Shown in pieces: positions 24,213 through 32,671 of a DNA stretch of 64,000 nucleotides. The notes under the pieces are model-generated. The model was not told where the DNA came from. It searched no databases and saw nothing but the letters and a program-made list of their open reading frames with translations. The stretch's first letter is position 1, and every line of letters starts with the position of its first letter. Made by a program: the position numbers and the translations under genes. The DNA is from an uncultured Clostridium sp. (lineage in GTDB: Bacteria > Bacillota > Clostridia > Lachnospirales > Lachnospiraceae): NCBI GenBank assembly GCA_900539185.1, contig UQBG01000011.1, positions 39,534-103,533 of the forward strand, read 5' to 3'.

Positions 24213-25388
24213 CTATCTCTGTACCTCCGAAGCTCCTTTCGGTTTCCCCTGCTTCGGCGGTCTTGGCCCCAGATACTGATAATAGTATGCCTTAATCATA
24301 CCATTATAGATCTTACGATTCTTATCTGCCTTTCTCCCCAGATACTTCTCCGCATCCTCATACGAAGTGATAATATACTTCGACCATGTATCCAGACGGT
24401 CAAAGCTGGCTGCGATCATACGATAAAGATCCGGCAGTTCCTCTTTCTCCTCCAGGCGTTCTCCATATGGCGGATTCGTAATGATAAATCCATATTTCTT
24501 CGGATGACTCAGCTCCGCCACACTTCTCTGCTGAAAATGAATCTGCTGATCGACTCCTGCTGCCCTTGCATTTTCCATCGCACACTTCACGATGCTGCTG
24601 TCGATGTCGTATCCCTGTATGCTCATCTTTACATCCCGCAGAATCTGATCCTCTGCCTCCTCGACTGCATCCATCCATGCCTGTCTTGTCAAAAGGTTGT
24701 CCCACTTCTGTGCCGTGAAGCTCCGATTCATACCCGGTGCGATCCGGGCACCGATCATAGCGGCCTCGATTGGGAAGGTCCCACTTCCGCAGAACGGATC
24801 TACCAGTATCCGATCCTTGTTCCACGGTGTCAGCATAATCAATGCGGCTGCCAGTGTCTCAGAAATCGGTGCTTTTCCTACCAGCTGCCGATACCCCCGC
24901 TTATGCAGGGATACTCCGGACGCATCCATACCGATACTTACAATATCCTTATTGATAAATACCCGGATCGGATACTCTGCCCCTGTCTCTTCAAACCATG
25001 TAACATGATAAACGGTCTTCAATCGTTCTACGATGGCTTTCTTCACTATGGACTGAATATCGGATCCGCTGAACAATGCACTGTTCTTTGTGGATGCCTT
25101 TGACACCCAGAACTTTGCGTCCTTCGGCAGATACTGCTCCCATGCCAATGCCTTTGTTCCCTCAAATAACTGATCAAAGCTCTTTGCCGGAAAGCTTCCG
25201 ACCTTTACCATGATCCGCTCTGCCGTTCGGATAAACACATTGGCTCTGGCTATCGCCTGTGCATCTCCCCGAAATGTGATTCTTCCATCCTCTACCTGTA
25301 CAATCTCATATCCCAGATCCAGAATCTCCCGCTTTAATACGGACTCCAGACCAAAGTGACAGGGTGCTATTAACTCTACTGTATTCAT
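24213..25388 (-). CDS. THUMP-domain RNA methyltransferase (RlmL/YpsC-like)
   Basis: 391 residues. N-terminal ferredoxin-like/THUMP region (1-165, PCHFGLESVLKREI, DAKFWVSKAST), then the SAM domain with VDPFCGSGTFPIEAAMIG and catalytic NPPYGER. This corresponds to YpsC/RlmL-N proteins, thought to make N2-methylguanosine in 23S rRNA. The C-terminal basic tail (LGPRPPKQGKPKG) is probably RNA-binding. It is first in a run with the protease gene; 40 bases separate them. Confidence 0.9.
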   Translation of the reverse strand: MNTVELIAPCHFGLESVLKREILDLGYEIVQVEDGRITFRGDAQAIARANVFIRTAERIMVKVGSFPAKSFDQLFEGTKALAWEQYLPKDAKFWVSKASTKNSALFSGSDIQSIVKKAIVERLKTVYHVTWFEETGAEYPIRVFINKDIVSIGMDASGVSLHKRGYRQLVGKAPISETLAAALIMLTPWNKDRILVDPFCGSGTFPIEAAMIGARIAPGMNRSFTAQKWDNLLTRQAWMDAVEEAEDQILRDVKMSIQGYDIDSSIVKCAMENARAAGVDQQIHFQQRSVAELSHPKKYGFIITNPPYGERLEEKEELPDLYRMIAASFDRLDTWSKYIITSYEDAEKYLGRKADKNRKIYNGMIKAYYYQYLGPRPPKQGKPKGASEVQR

Positions 25389-25510
25389 GTATATTAAACC
25401 ATTCCTTCTGTTATTCTACTCCTATCGTTAAGCAGTCTCCTACATATCTCATTGTACGTTTGCCGACTGTAACTGTCAAGCATCGACACCCCATTTATAG
25501 AGAATTATAA

Positions 25511-25528
25511 GCCGGCATTACTGCCGGC
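25511..25528 (-). terminator. Hairpin over the rhodanese stop codon
   Basis: GCCGGCA-N4-TGCCGGC, a perfect 7-bp GC-rich stem that includes the stop codon, with TTATAATTC after it on minus. It is a probable weak terminator. Confidence 0.5.
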
Positions 25529-25832
25529 CTACCGTGAGTTCTTTATTATACTGTCTGATTCCTCCCACTGTGTTGATCGTCCGATATCCCTTTGCAGCCA
25601 GGATCCTGGCCGCTTTCAGACTACTTGCTCCGCTCTCGCAGTAAAAGATCAGGGTTCTGCCTCTCGGAAGATTACTCCGTCCCCCCTGTATCTCCTCCAG
25701 TGGAATATTCATAGCCATAGGAATATGCCCCTGTCGAAACGCTTCTGCGGATCGCACATCTATAATAATTGCATTTTCAGCAACTGCTTTCTGGATAATA
25801 TAGCGAATATTGATATTCTCAATGGTTGGCAT
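25518..25832 (-). CDS. Single-domain rhodanese-like protein
   Basis: 104 residues from the ATG at 25830-25832 (MPTIENINI), with GTGAGG eight bases upstream; a TTG at 25877 also opens the frame. Rhodanese fold: IIDVRSAEAFRQGHIPMAMN and the active-site Cys in FYCESGASSLKAARIL, six-residue loop ESGASS. It is a cytosolic sulfur-carrier or persulfide-handling protein; the partner is unknown. It follows a lipoprotein gene with a gap of 63 bases. Confidence 0.85.
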   Translation of the reverse strand: MPTIENINIRYIIQKAVAENAIIIDVRSAEAFRQGHIPMAMNIPLEEIQGGRSNLPRGRTLIFYCESGASSLKAARILAAKGYRTINTVGGIRQYNKELTVGRQ

Positions 25833-25895
25833 GTAGTTCCTCACCGCCCCATATTCCTTATACTCTATCATATTCAATATGCGGGCTTATGTGTA

Positions 25896-26384
25896 TCACT
25901 CCCGTATCTTGGCATAACTATCCGATATGACATCATACATATAAATGCCATCCTCGGCAAACACATAGCTTTCCAACCGTTCATAAATCTCCGGATTTTC
26001 CACATATACAGAATAAAGATCTCCCTCCAGCGTCATTACGGCAGATGTGTCATAAATCTGTACCGATATATTCTCTTCCTTTATCTGACCCTCATACAAA
26101 ACTATTAACTGGCTTTCATCCATTTCCCCCGGCCAGTCATATATCTGATATGTATAACTGCGTATATAATCTATTTTTTCCTGTAACTGTGCTTCTGCCT
26201 GTATTTCCTCAGTTGTTTCATATGTACCGGCTGTTGTTGATGCTCCGTTTTTTCCCCAGCCAACCGAGCCTTGTACAGTAGCACTGTCGGTTGAACCTTG
26301 TGAACTGCCCTTCATGCATCCCCCCATACTTCCAAGTATTCCAATACAAAGCAATATAATTCCTGTACTATAGTATTTCTTCAT
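25896..26384 (-). CDS. Putative lipoprotein
   Basis: 162 residues from the ATG at 26382-26384 (MKKYYSTGIILL); the longer frame to 26438 lacks a signal. A signal peptide and lipobox (SMGGC, Cys near residue 23) predict a lipid anchor. A low-complexity Ser/Thr/Gly/Ala linker follows, then a domain of about 90 residues with an IYDWPGEMDES motif and strand-rich ending VFAEDGIYMYDVISDSY. Not recognised as a named family. Confidence 0.7.
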   Translation of the reverse strand: MKKYYSTGIILLCIGILGSMGGCMKGSSQGSTDSATVQGSVGWGKNGASTTAGTYETTEEIQAEAQLQEKIDYIRSYTYQIYDWPGEMDESQLIVLYEGQIKEENISVQIYDTSAVMTLEGDLYSVYVENPEIYERLESYVFAEDGIYMYDVISDSYAKIRE

Positions 26385-26435
26385 ATACTTCTTCCCTCTC
26401 TTTCTCCGCCGCCTGTCTGCATTCCCTATGTAAGT

Positions 26436-26470
26436 CAAAAAGCAGCAGAGGTTACAAGCCTCTGCTGCTT
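26436..26470 (-). terminator. Terminator of the repeat microprotein gene
   Basis: 12-bp perfect stem AAGCAGCAGAGG / CCTCTGCTGCTT with a seven-base loop; on minus it is followed by UUUUUG. It lies 19 bases after the stop at 26489. Confidence 0.9.
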
Positions 26471-26488
26471 CCGTCCTCAGTTTAATAC

Positions 26489-26656
26489 CTATTCGTAATC
26501 ATTGGTTGCATTGCTGCTGTTGGATGCCTTATTGCTGCTCTTATTGGATGCCTTGTTACTACTCTTGTTGGAAGACTTATTGGAAGCCTTGTTGCTCGTA
26601 GTGTTCTTTGCAGAATCTGTACAGTTGGTTTCGTTTGAGTAATTGTTATTGGACAT
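26489..26656 (-). CDS. Asn/Ser/Lys tandem-repeat microprotein
   Basis: 55 residues, too short for most gene callers. It starts at ATG 26654-26656 with GGAGG eight bases upstream, has its own perfect terminator, and is isolated from its neighbours. Composition is extreme: nearly the whole protein is Asn, Ser, Lys, Thr and Ala, with a central repeat of the triplet SNK(A/S) in about seven copies, one Cys at residue 12 and an acidic end (NDYE). There is no signal or membrane segment. The clear start site and terminator argue for expression. Function unknown; possibilities are a nucleic-acid-binding or sporulation-related low-complexity protein. Confidence 0.7.
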   Translation of the reverse strand: MSNNNYSNETNCTDSAKNTTSNKASNKSSNKSSNKASNKSSNKASNSSNATNDYE

Positions 26657-26734
26657 ATCGATGTCCTCCTTTCATGTAGTTACCTATTACACCTACATTG
26701 TTTACGAAACCCTGTGATTTTATTCATCCAATCC

Positions 26735-29377
26735 TTACTTCAACTGATTTAATCGCTCTTTAACCTGCACTAACATCTGTGTATACTTTTCTAACTTTCC
26801 TTTTTCTTCCTCGATCTTTGCTGCCGGTGCCTTTTCCACGAACTTTGGATTATTCAGCATGCCCTGTGCACGCTTGATCTCGCCCTGAAGCTTTCCCTGC
26901 TCCTTTGTCAGACGCTCGATCTCCTTTTCGATATCTACCAGCTCTGCAAACGGCATATACAGTGCTGCGTCATGAATCAGTACGGATACTGCATCATCCG
27001 CGATGCCGCTCTTATCTGCCTGCACATGTACCTCACTCGCATACCCCAGTGTTGCAAAGAACACCTTGCTGTCCTCGAAGATCTTCCGAACCGCTTCTTT
27101 ATCAGATACAACATAAACCGTTGCTTTCTTGCTTGGTGCTACATTCATCTCTGTACGGATATTCCGGATTCCGCGAACGGCCGCTTTAATCGTATCAACG
27201 GCAGCCTCATCTGTTGCGAAGTTCCATTCTTCCTTGAATACCGGCCAGTCAGAAACCATAATAGACGCTTCTTCATCCTGTAGATTGCAGAAGATCTCTT
27301 CTGTAATAAATGGCATATATGGATGTAACAACTTCAGGGACTGGATCAATACCATCTTCAGTGTCCAGATTGCAGCTGCCTTTGTCTCATCCTCATCATT
27401 CCACAGACGTGGCTTCACCATCTCGATATACCAGTCGCAGAATTCTTCCCAAATAAAGCTATGGATCTTATCCGCAGCGATACCCATCTCGAACTTCTCC
27501 AGATTCTCGGTTGCTTCCTTTGCCAGCGTATTTACCTTTGACAGGATCCAGCGGTCGGCCTGTGTCAGCTTGCTTAAATCTACCTCCGCAGTATCTGCCT
27601 TCTCCATGTTCATCATAATGAACCGGGATGCATTCCAGATCTTATTTGCAAAGTTTCGGCTGGCTTCTACTCGCTCCCAGTAGAAACGCATATCATTGCC
27701 CGGTGCATTTCCTGTGATCAATGTCAGACGCAGGGCATCTGCACCATACTTATCTATAACCTCCAGTGGATCAATACCATTTCCCAATGACTTACTCATC
27801 TTCCGGCCCTGATCATCCCGTACCAGTCCATGGAACAGTACATGATCAAATGGCAGTTCTCCCGTCTGTTCAATACCGGAGAATACCATACGGATTACCC
27901 AGAAGAAGATAATATCATATCCGGTTACCAGTACATTCGTTGGATAGAAGTAGTCCAGATCCTCTGTCTTTTCCGGCCAGCCCAAGGTTGCAAACGGCCA
28001 AAGAGCGGATGAAAACCAGGTATCCAATGTATCCTCATCCTGCTTTAGATTCCGGCTCTGACACTTCGGACAGCTACATGGGGTCTCTCTTGCTACGATC
28101 GTTTCTCCACAGTCCTGGCAGTACCATGCCGGGATCCGGTGTCCCCACCAAAGCTGTCTGGAGATACACCAGTCACGGATATTATCCAGCCAGTTATAAT
28201 AGGTCTTGTCCATACGCTCCGGAACCAGCTTCAGCTTACCATCTACAACTGCCTGCTTCGCCGGCTTTGCCATTTCTTCCATCTTTACAAACCACTGTGG
28301 CTTTACCAGAGGCTCAACGGTTGTTTTACATCTGTCATGGGTACCTACCATATGGGTATGTGGAACAACCTTTACCAGCAGACCCTGTGCATCCAGATCT
28401 GCTACCATCGCCTTCCGTGCTTCATAACGATCCATGCCGGCATACTTGCCACCCAGTTCATTAATGGTAGCATCATCATTCAATATATTGATTTCTTCCA
28501 GATTGTGCCGCTTTCCTACCTCAAAGTCGTTCGGGTCATGTGCCGGAGTAATCTTTACACAGCCTGTTCCAAACTCCTTATCTACATATGCATCTGCAAT
28601 TACCGGAATCTCACGATCGGTCAAAGGAAGCTTTAACATCTTGCCGACAATATCCTTATACCGTTCATCCTCCGGATTCACTGCAACTGCGGTATCGCCA
28701 AGCAGTGTTTCCGGACGCGTCGTTGCGATTTCAACGAAACGGCCTTCCTCACCTACAACCGGATAATTGATATGCCAGAAGGAACCTTCCTGCTCCTCAT
28801 GAATAACCTCTGCATCTGAGATCGTTGTCTGACATACCGGACACCAGTTTACGATCCGGGAGCCTTTATAAATATATCCCTTTTCATACAGATTACAGAA
28901 TACCTCTGTAACTGCCTTATTGTTTCCTTCATCCATGGTGAAACGTTCCCGATCCCAGTCTGCAGAAGAGCCCATCTTCTTTAACTGGTTTACGATTCGT
29001 CCACCGTATTCCTTTCTCCAGTCCCATACACGCTCCAGGAACTTCTCACGTCCCAGATCGTGCTTATCGATGCCCTCTTTCTTCAGTGCCTCGATAACCT
29101 TTACTTCTGTGGCGATCGCGGCATGGTCTGTTCCCGGCTGCCACAGAGCATTGTATCCCTGCATACGCTTGAATCGGATCAGAATATCCTGCATGGTATT
29201 ATCCAGTGCATGACCCATATGAAGCTGACCGGTGATATTCGGTGGCGGCATCACGATCGTAAACGGTTTCTTGCTCCGATCGACTTCCGCATGGAAATAT
29301 TTCTTCTCCAGCCACTTCTTATAAATCCGATCTTCAATCTCCTGTGGATTGTAGGTCTTTTCCAATTCCTTATGCAT
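26735..29377 (-). CDS. valS: Valyl-tRNA synthetase
   Basis: 880 residues from the ATG at 29375-29377 (MHKELEKTYNPQEIE), with AGGAGG upstream. Class I signatures are HMGHALDNT (HIGH type) and KMSKSLGNG; the editing domain is visible around GDTAVAVNPEDERY and the C-terminal coiled-coil arm at LTKEQGKLQGEIKRAQG. It charges tRNA-Val. No T-box leader is visible upstream, where many Firmicutes have one. Instead the gene follows the GlcT-type antiterminator gene in 87 bases, with only a short hairpin (ACTAC-N3-GTAGT) between. Confidence 0.97.
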   Translation of the reverse strand: MHKELEKTYNPQEIEDRIYKKWLEKKYFHAEVDRSKKPFTIVMPPPNITGQLHMGHALDNTMQDILIRFKRMQGYNALWQPGTDHAAIATEVKVIEALKKEGIDKHDLGREKFLERVWDWRKEYGGRIVNQLKKMGSSADWDRERFTMDEGNNKAVTEVFCNLYEKGYIYKGSRIVNWCPVCQTTISDAEVIHEEQEGSFWHINYPVVGEEGRFVEIATTRPETLLGDTAVAVNPEDERYKDIVGKMLKLPLTDREIPVIADAYVDKEFGTGCVKITPAHDPNDFEVGKRHNLEEINILNDDATINELGGKYAGMDRYEARKAMVADLDAQGLLVKVVPHTHMVGTHDRCKTTVEPLVKPQWFVKMEEMAKPAKQAVVDGKLKLVPERMDKTYYNWLDNIRDWCISRQLWWGHRIPAWYCQDCGETIVARETPCSCPKCQSRNLKQDEDTLDTWFSSALWPFATLGWPEKTEDLDYFYPTNVLVTGYDIIFFWVIRMVFSGIEQTGELPFDHVLFHGLVRDDQGRKMSKSLGNGIDPLEVIDKYGADALRLTLITGNAPGNDMRFYWERVEASRNFANKIWNASRFIMMNMEKADTAEVDLSKLTQADRWILSKVNTLAKEATENLEKFEMGIAADKIHSFIWEEFCDWYIEMVKPRLWNDEDETKAAAIWTLKMVLIQSLKLLHPYMPFITEEIFCNLQDEEASIMVSDWPVFKEEWNFATDEAAVDTIKAAVRGIRNIRTEMNVAPSKKATVYVVSDKEAVRKIFEDSKVFFATLGYASEVHVQADKSGIADDAVSVLIHDAALYMPFAELVDIEKEIERLTKEQGKLQGEIKRAQGMLNNPKFVEKAPAAKIEEEKGKLEKYTQMLVQVKERLNQLK

Positions 29378-29464
29378 GTCTCTTCCTCCTAAATCTATCC
29401 GCATAGTTTCCTTATTTATAATCAAACCTTATCTGTTTAATACTACCGCGTAGTGCTGATAAAA

Positions 29465-30307
29465 TCAAGAAGTTTCTGCCGTTTCATCCATAAGTGCACG
29501 TTGTACATGCATCGCCAGATACCCGATCTCTACCTCCGCCAATGTTGTATTCAGTGCCTTACCGATATGCTGACATACAACCTCCGCGATCTCATACGCC
29601 TGCGGATATGTCATCTTTATATACGCATTCATATCCAGCTTCAGCACCTCACCGGTCACAGATCTGGCAAACATAAACTTCACATGATTCATCAGACGAT
29701 TATAGTCCAAAGAGAGAATATCGATCTTTCGTCCCACCTGTTCCTCGATCAGCGTAACACATTCTCTGACGATCATCGCCATCTGCATAGAGGTGGTCAC
29801 CTTTTCATCCTGTATACTGGAATGTACATGAAGGGCGATATATCCGATCTCGTCCTCCATGATCTCCAGCTTTAACAGTTCCTGCAGCATTGGTTTTGCC
29901 AGTTCAGCGATCTTATATTCCTTATAAAACAGAATACGGATATCACTGTTCAACGGATTACTGATCTGCTCCCCTGCCTGCATTCGTTTTGCGGCATAGG
30001 CGATATGATTCGCCATAGGGAAGAGAATGTCCCGATCCACTTTGCCAAATTCCTTTTCCGCTTCATCCAGAATCTGATTTGCAATCTCCAGATACTCTGT
30101 CGGGGTGTCCTGCAACAGTTCCTTCGCCTTTCCGCGTTCCGTCACATTCTGCAGGGAGTAGACTCTGGCATCCTCCGGTGCTTCCACACGTTCGGAAACT
30201 TTCCTGCCAAAGCCGATTCCCTTTCCCAGCAGTATATACTCCTGATTGTCCTCCGTTCCTGTTGCCAATATGGCATTGTGGTTTAAAGTCTTGATTACCC
30301 GGTACAT
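29465..30307 (-). CDS. BglG/LicT-type transcription antiterminator (GlcT-like)
   Basis: 280 residues. Residues 1-57 form the RNA-binding CAT domain (YRVIKTLNHNAILATGTED, then LLGKGIGFGRK). PRD1 (about 65-170) and PRD2 (about 172-280) carry the phosphorylatable His of MANHIAYAAKR, IALHVHSSIQ, LMNHVKFMFAR and YLAMHVQRA. It binds the RNA target in the ptsG leader and stops formation of the terminator when glucose-type sugar is transported. The RNA target upstream of the PTS gene matches the GlcT/ptsG type more than the beta-glucoside type, so the name GlcT-like is preferred. Confidence 0.92.
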   Translation of the reverse strand: MYRVIKTLNHNAILATGTEDNQEYILLGKGIGFGRKVSERVEAPEDARVYSLQNVTERGKAKELLQDTPTEYLEIANQILDEAEKEFGKVDRDILFPMANHIAYAAKRMQAGEQISNPLNSDIRILFYKEYKIAELAKPMLQELLKLEIMEDEIGYIALHVHSSIQDEKVTTSMQMAMIVRECVTLIEEQVGRKIDILSLDYNRLMNHVKFMFARSVTGEVLKLDMNAYIKMTYPQAYEIAEVVCQHIGKALNTTLAEVEIGYLAMHVQRALMDETAETS

Positions 30308-30332
30308 TCCCTCACCCTATCCTTTGCCTCAT

Positions 30333-32486
30333 TTATTCCTCCGCAATATCAATGGCGTACAGCTCATCTCCGGCCTTGATCTCACCTGTATGCAGCATGC
30401 GGATAGACTGATTGTCTTCCAGCTCTGTACAGATCACCGGCGATACCAGCGAAGGTGCTTTCTCCTTTAACAGTGGCAGATCCAGCTTCATCAGCGGAGT
30501 TCCTGCCTTTACTTTATCTCCTTCCTGAACCAGAACCTCAAAGCCCTGTCCATTCAGATTTACAGTATCAATACCTACATGAATCAGCATAGCAATGCCG
30601 TCTTCTGTTACGAATCCGACTGCATGCTTGGATGGGAATACAAATGCGATCTCACCATCTGCCGGAGCGACCACCTGACTATCCTTTGGTTCTACTACAG
30701 CTCCGTCTCCCATCATCTTCTGTGCAAAGCCCTCATCCGGTGCAGTCTCGATTCCACCTGCAATTCCTGTCATTGGGCTGTGTATAATAATGCTCTTAAC
30801 GACTTTCTTCTCTGCTTTGTCTTCTGTCTGTCCGGAAGTCTCTGCGGTCTTCTCCTGTCCGGCCGCAACTACGGTTTCTTCCTCCGGTGCATGCTCCAGG
30901 TACTCCTGCAGCTTTGACTTGATAACCGATACCTTTGGTCCATAGATTACCTGTATACCGGTACCCTTCTTGATAACACCGGCAGCTCCGGTTGCCTTTA
31001 ACAGACCTTCGTCTACCTTATCCGCATCGAATACGGTACACCGCAGTCTTGTTGCACAGCAGTCAACATCGGAGATATTCTTCTTTCCACCTAAGCCAGC
31101 GGTAATCATTCTGGACTGCTCGTTATCATCACTGCTTCCGGCTCCTTCTGACTTTCCGCCCTTCTTCTTTGCTTCTACATCACTACGATTATATAACTTT
31201 ACTTCCTCAGAATCATCTCTTCCCGGTGTCTTTAGGTTCATCTTCCGGATCAGGAAGCTAAACAGGAAGTAATAAACTGCGAAATATCCAATACCAACAA
31301 TCACTACCCAGATCCAGTGTGTCTTTGCATTTCCCTGTAAGATACCAAACAGCGTCAGATCAATCAGACCACCGGAGAATGTCATACCAACTCCTACATT
31401 ACAGATATGCATCAGCATGTATGCCAGTCCGGCCAGTACACAGTGAATACCATACAGAACCGGTGCTACAAACAGGAATGTGAACTCCAATGGCTCTGTA
31501 ATACCGGTCAGCATAGAGGTTAATGCTGCTGAAAGCAACAGACCGGCTACCTTCTTGCGGTTCTCCGGCTTTGCTGTCCGATACATGGCAAGTGCTGCTC
31601 CCGGAAGTCCAAAGATCATCAATGGGAACTTACCGGACATAAATCTGGTTGCAGATACCGAAAACTCTGTCGTAGATGGATCTGCCAGCTGTGCAAAGAA
31701 GATATTCTGTGCGCCTTCGATCACCTGTCCGCCTACTTCCATTGTTCCGCCAACAGCGGTCTGCCAGAACGGAAGATAGAATACATGATGCAGACCAAAT
31801 GGGATTAACAGACGCTCCATGAAGCCGTATACCCAGGTTCCAACATAGCCGGACCGCATAACCAGATTACCGACTGCATAGATGCCCTGCTGAATCACCG
31901 GCCAGATAAAGAACATCAGAATACCAACGATCGTAAATACCAAAGCACTGATGATCGGTACAAACCGGGTACCTCCGAAGAAGGACAGTACCTGCGGAAG
32001 TTCAATCTTATAAAACTTATTGTGCAGTGCTGCTACTCCAAGTCCTACAATGATACCACCGAATACACCCATCTGAAGGGAGGTGATACCGACTACATTC
32101 GTTGTAGAACCTTCCAGCATCTTCTCTGCGCCACCATTGATGGTGATCATCGCGTTGATTGACGCATGCATGATAAAGAATGCAACTACGGATGCCAATG
32201 CAGCAACTTCCTTTTCCTGCTTTGCCATACCGATGGCAACACCCATGGCAAAGAGTATCGGAAGATTTGCAAATACGATATTACCGGCCTCACTCATAAC
32301 CGTAAATATCATATTCAATACGGTACCCGGGCCCATAACACTCATCAGGTTGTAGGTCTCTAACATCGTTGTATTTGTCAGAGAGCTGCCCAGACCTAAT
32401 AACAGACCTGCTACCGGCAGCAATGCGATCGGGAGCATAAAGGAACGCCCCACACGTTGTAAAACTCCAAAAATTTTGTCTTTCAT
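30333..32486 (-). CDS. ptsG: PTS glucose-type permease EIICBA
   Basis: 717 residues, all three domains in one chain. EIIC (1-415) has about ten membrane segments and the motif GITEPLEFTFLF. EIIB (about 470-545) carries phosphocysteine in SDVDCCATRLRC. EIIA (about 575-717) carries HSPMTG, SKHAVGF and the phospho-His of MLIHVGIDTVNL. It imports and phosphorylates glucose or a close sugar such as N-acetylglucosamine. Expression is governed by the leader RAT/terminator at 32546-32615 and by the antiterminator gene 25 bases downstream. A Ser/Gly/Asp linker joins IIC and IIB. Confidence 0.95.
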   Translation of the reverse strand: MKDKIFGVLQRVGRSFMLPIALLPVAGLLLGLGSSLTNTTMLETYNLMSVMGPGTVLNMIFTVMSEAGNIVFANLPILFAMGVAIGMAKQEKEVAALASVVAFFIMHASINAMITINGGAEKMLEGSTTNVVGITSLQMGVFGGIIVGLGVAALHNKFYKIELPQVLSFFGGTRFVPIISALVFTIVGILMFFIWPVIQQGIYAVGNLVMRSGYVGTWVYGFMERLLIPFGLHHVFYLPFWQTAVGGTMEVGGQVIEGAQNIFFAQLADPSTTEFSVSATRFMSGKFPLMIFGLPGAALAMYRTAKPENRKKVAGLLLSAALTSMLTGITEPLEFTFLFVAPVLYGIHCVLAGLAYMLMHICNVGVGMTFSGGLIDLTLFGILQGNAKTHWIWVVIVGIGYFAVYYFLFSFLIRKMNLKTPGRDDSEEVKLYNRSDVEAKKKGGKSEGAGSSDDNEQSRMITAGLGGKKNISDVDCCATRLRCTVFDADKVDEGLLKATGAAGVIKKGTGIQVIYGPKVSVIKSKLQEYLEHAPEEETVVAAGQEKTAETSGQTEDKAEKKVVKSIIIHSPMTGIAGGIETAPDEGFAQKMMGDGAVVEPKDSQVVAPADGEIAFVFPSKHAVGFVTEDGIAMLIHVGIDTVNLNGQGFEVLVQEGDKVKAGTPLMKLDLPLLKEKAPSLVSPVICTELEDNQSIRMLHTGEIKAGDELYAIDIAEE

Positions 32487-32545
32487 AACTCATTCTCCTT
32501 TCTTCTCGTGGTGAAAGTCTTATGAGTTATGGTTTTTATCCAAAT

Positions 32546-32596
32546 AAAAAAGCATTAGCCACACATAAACTATCACCATCTATGTATCGCTAATGC
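32546..32596 (-). terminator. Conditional terminator in the ptsG leader
   Basis: On minus, GCATTAGC / GCTAATGC outer stem with inner ACATA / TATGT pairing, then six U. It shares its 5' arm with the antiterminator target, so the two structures exclude each other. Confidence 0.85.
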
Positions 32597-32615
32597 CTGC
32601 CGTACAGTAACATGC
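32588..32615 (-). promoter_or_regulatory. GlcT-type RNA antiterminator (RAT)
   Basis: On minus, TGTTACTG-N5-CAGGCATTAGCG. The TGTTACTG...CAGGCAT(G/T)AG frame is that of the RAT of B. subtilis ptsG, with a small bulged hairpin bound by the antiterminator. It overlaps the left arm of the terminator at 32546-32596. Confidence 0.8.
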
Positions 32616-32671
32616 AATTTCCTAAATTCAACATATCATACCTGATCGGATCTGTCAAGGAAATCTTCTGT

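Noticed and set aside
23955..25103. Plus-strand open frame of 382 codons over the protease and THUMP methyltransferase genes
   Set aside because: Antisense shadow with no family motif; the minus genes carry full catalytic signatures.
29378..29464. T-box riboswitch before valS
   Set aside because: The 87-base gap lacks the specifier loop and the T-box sequence; only a 5-bp hairpin is present.
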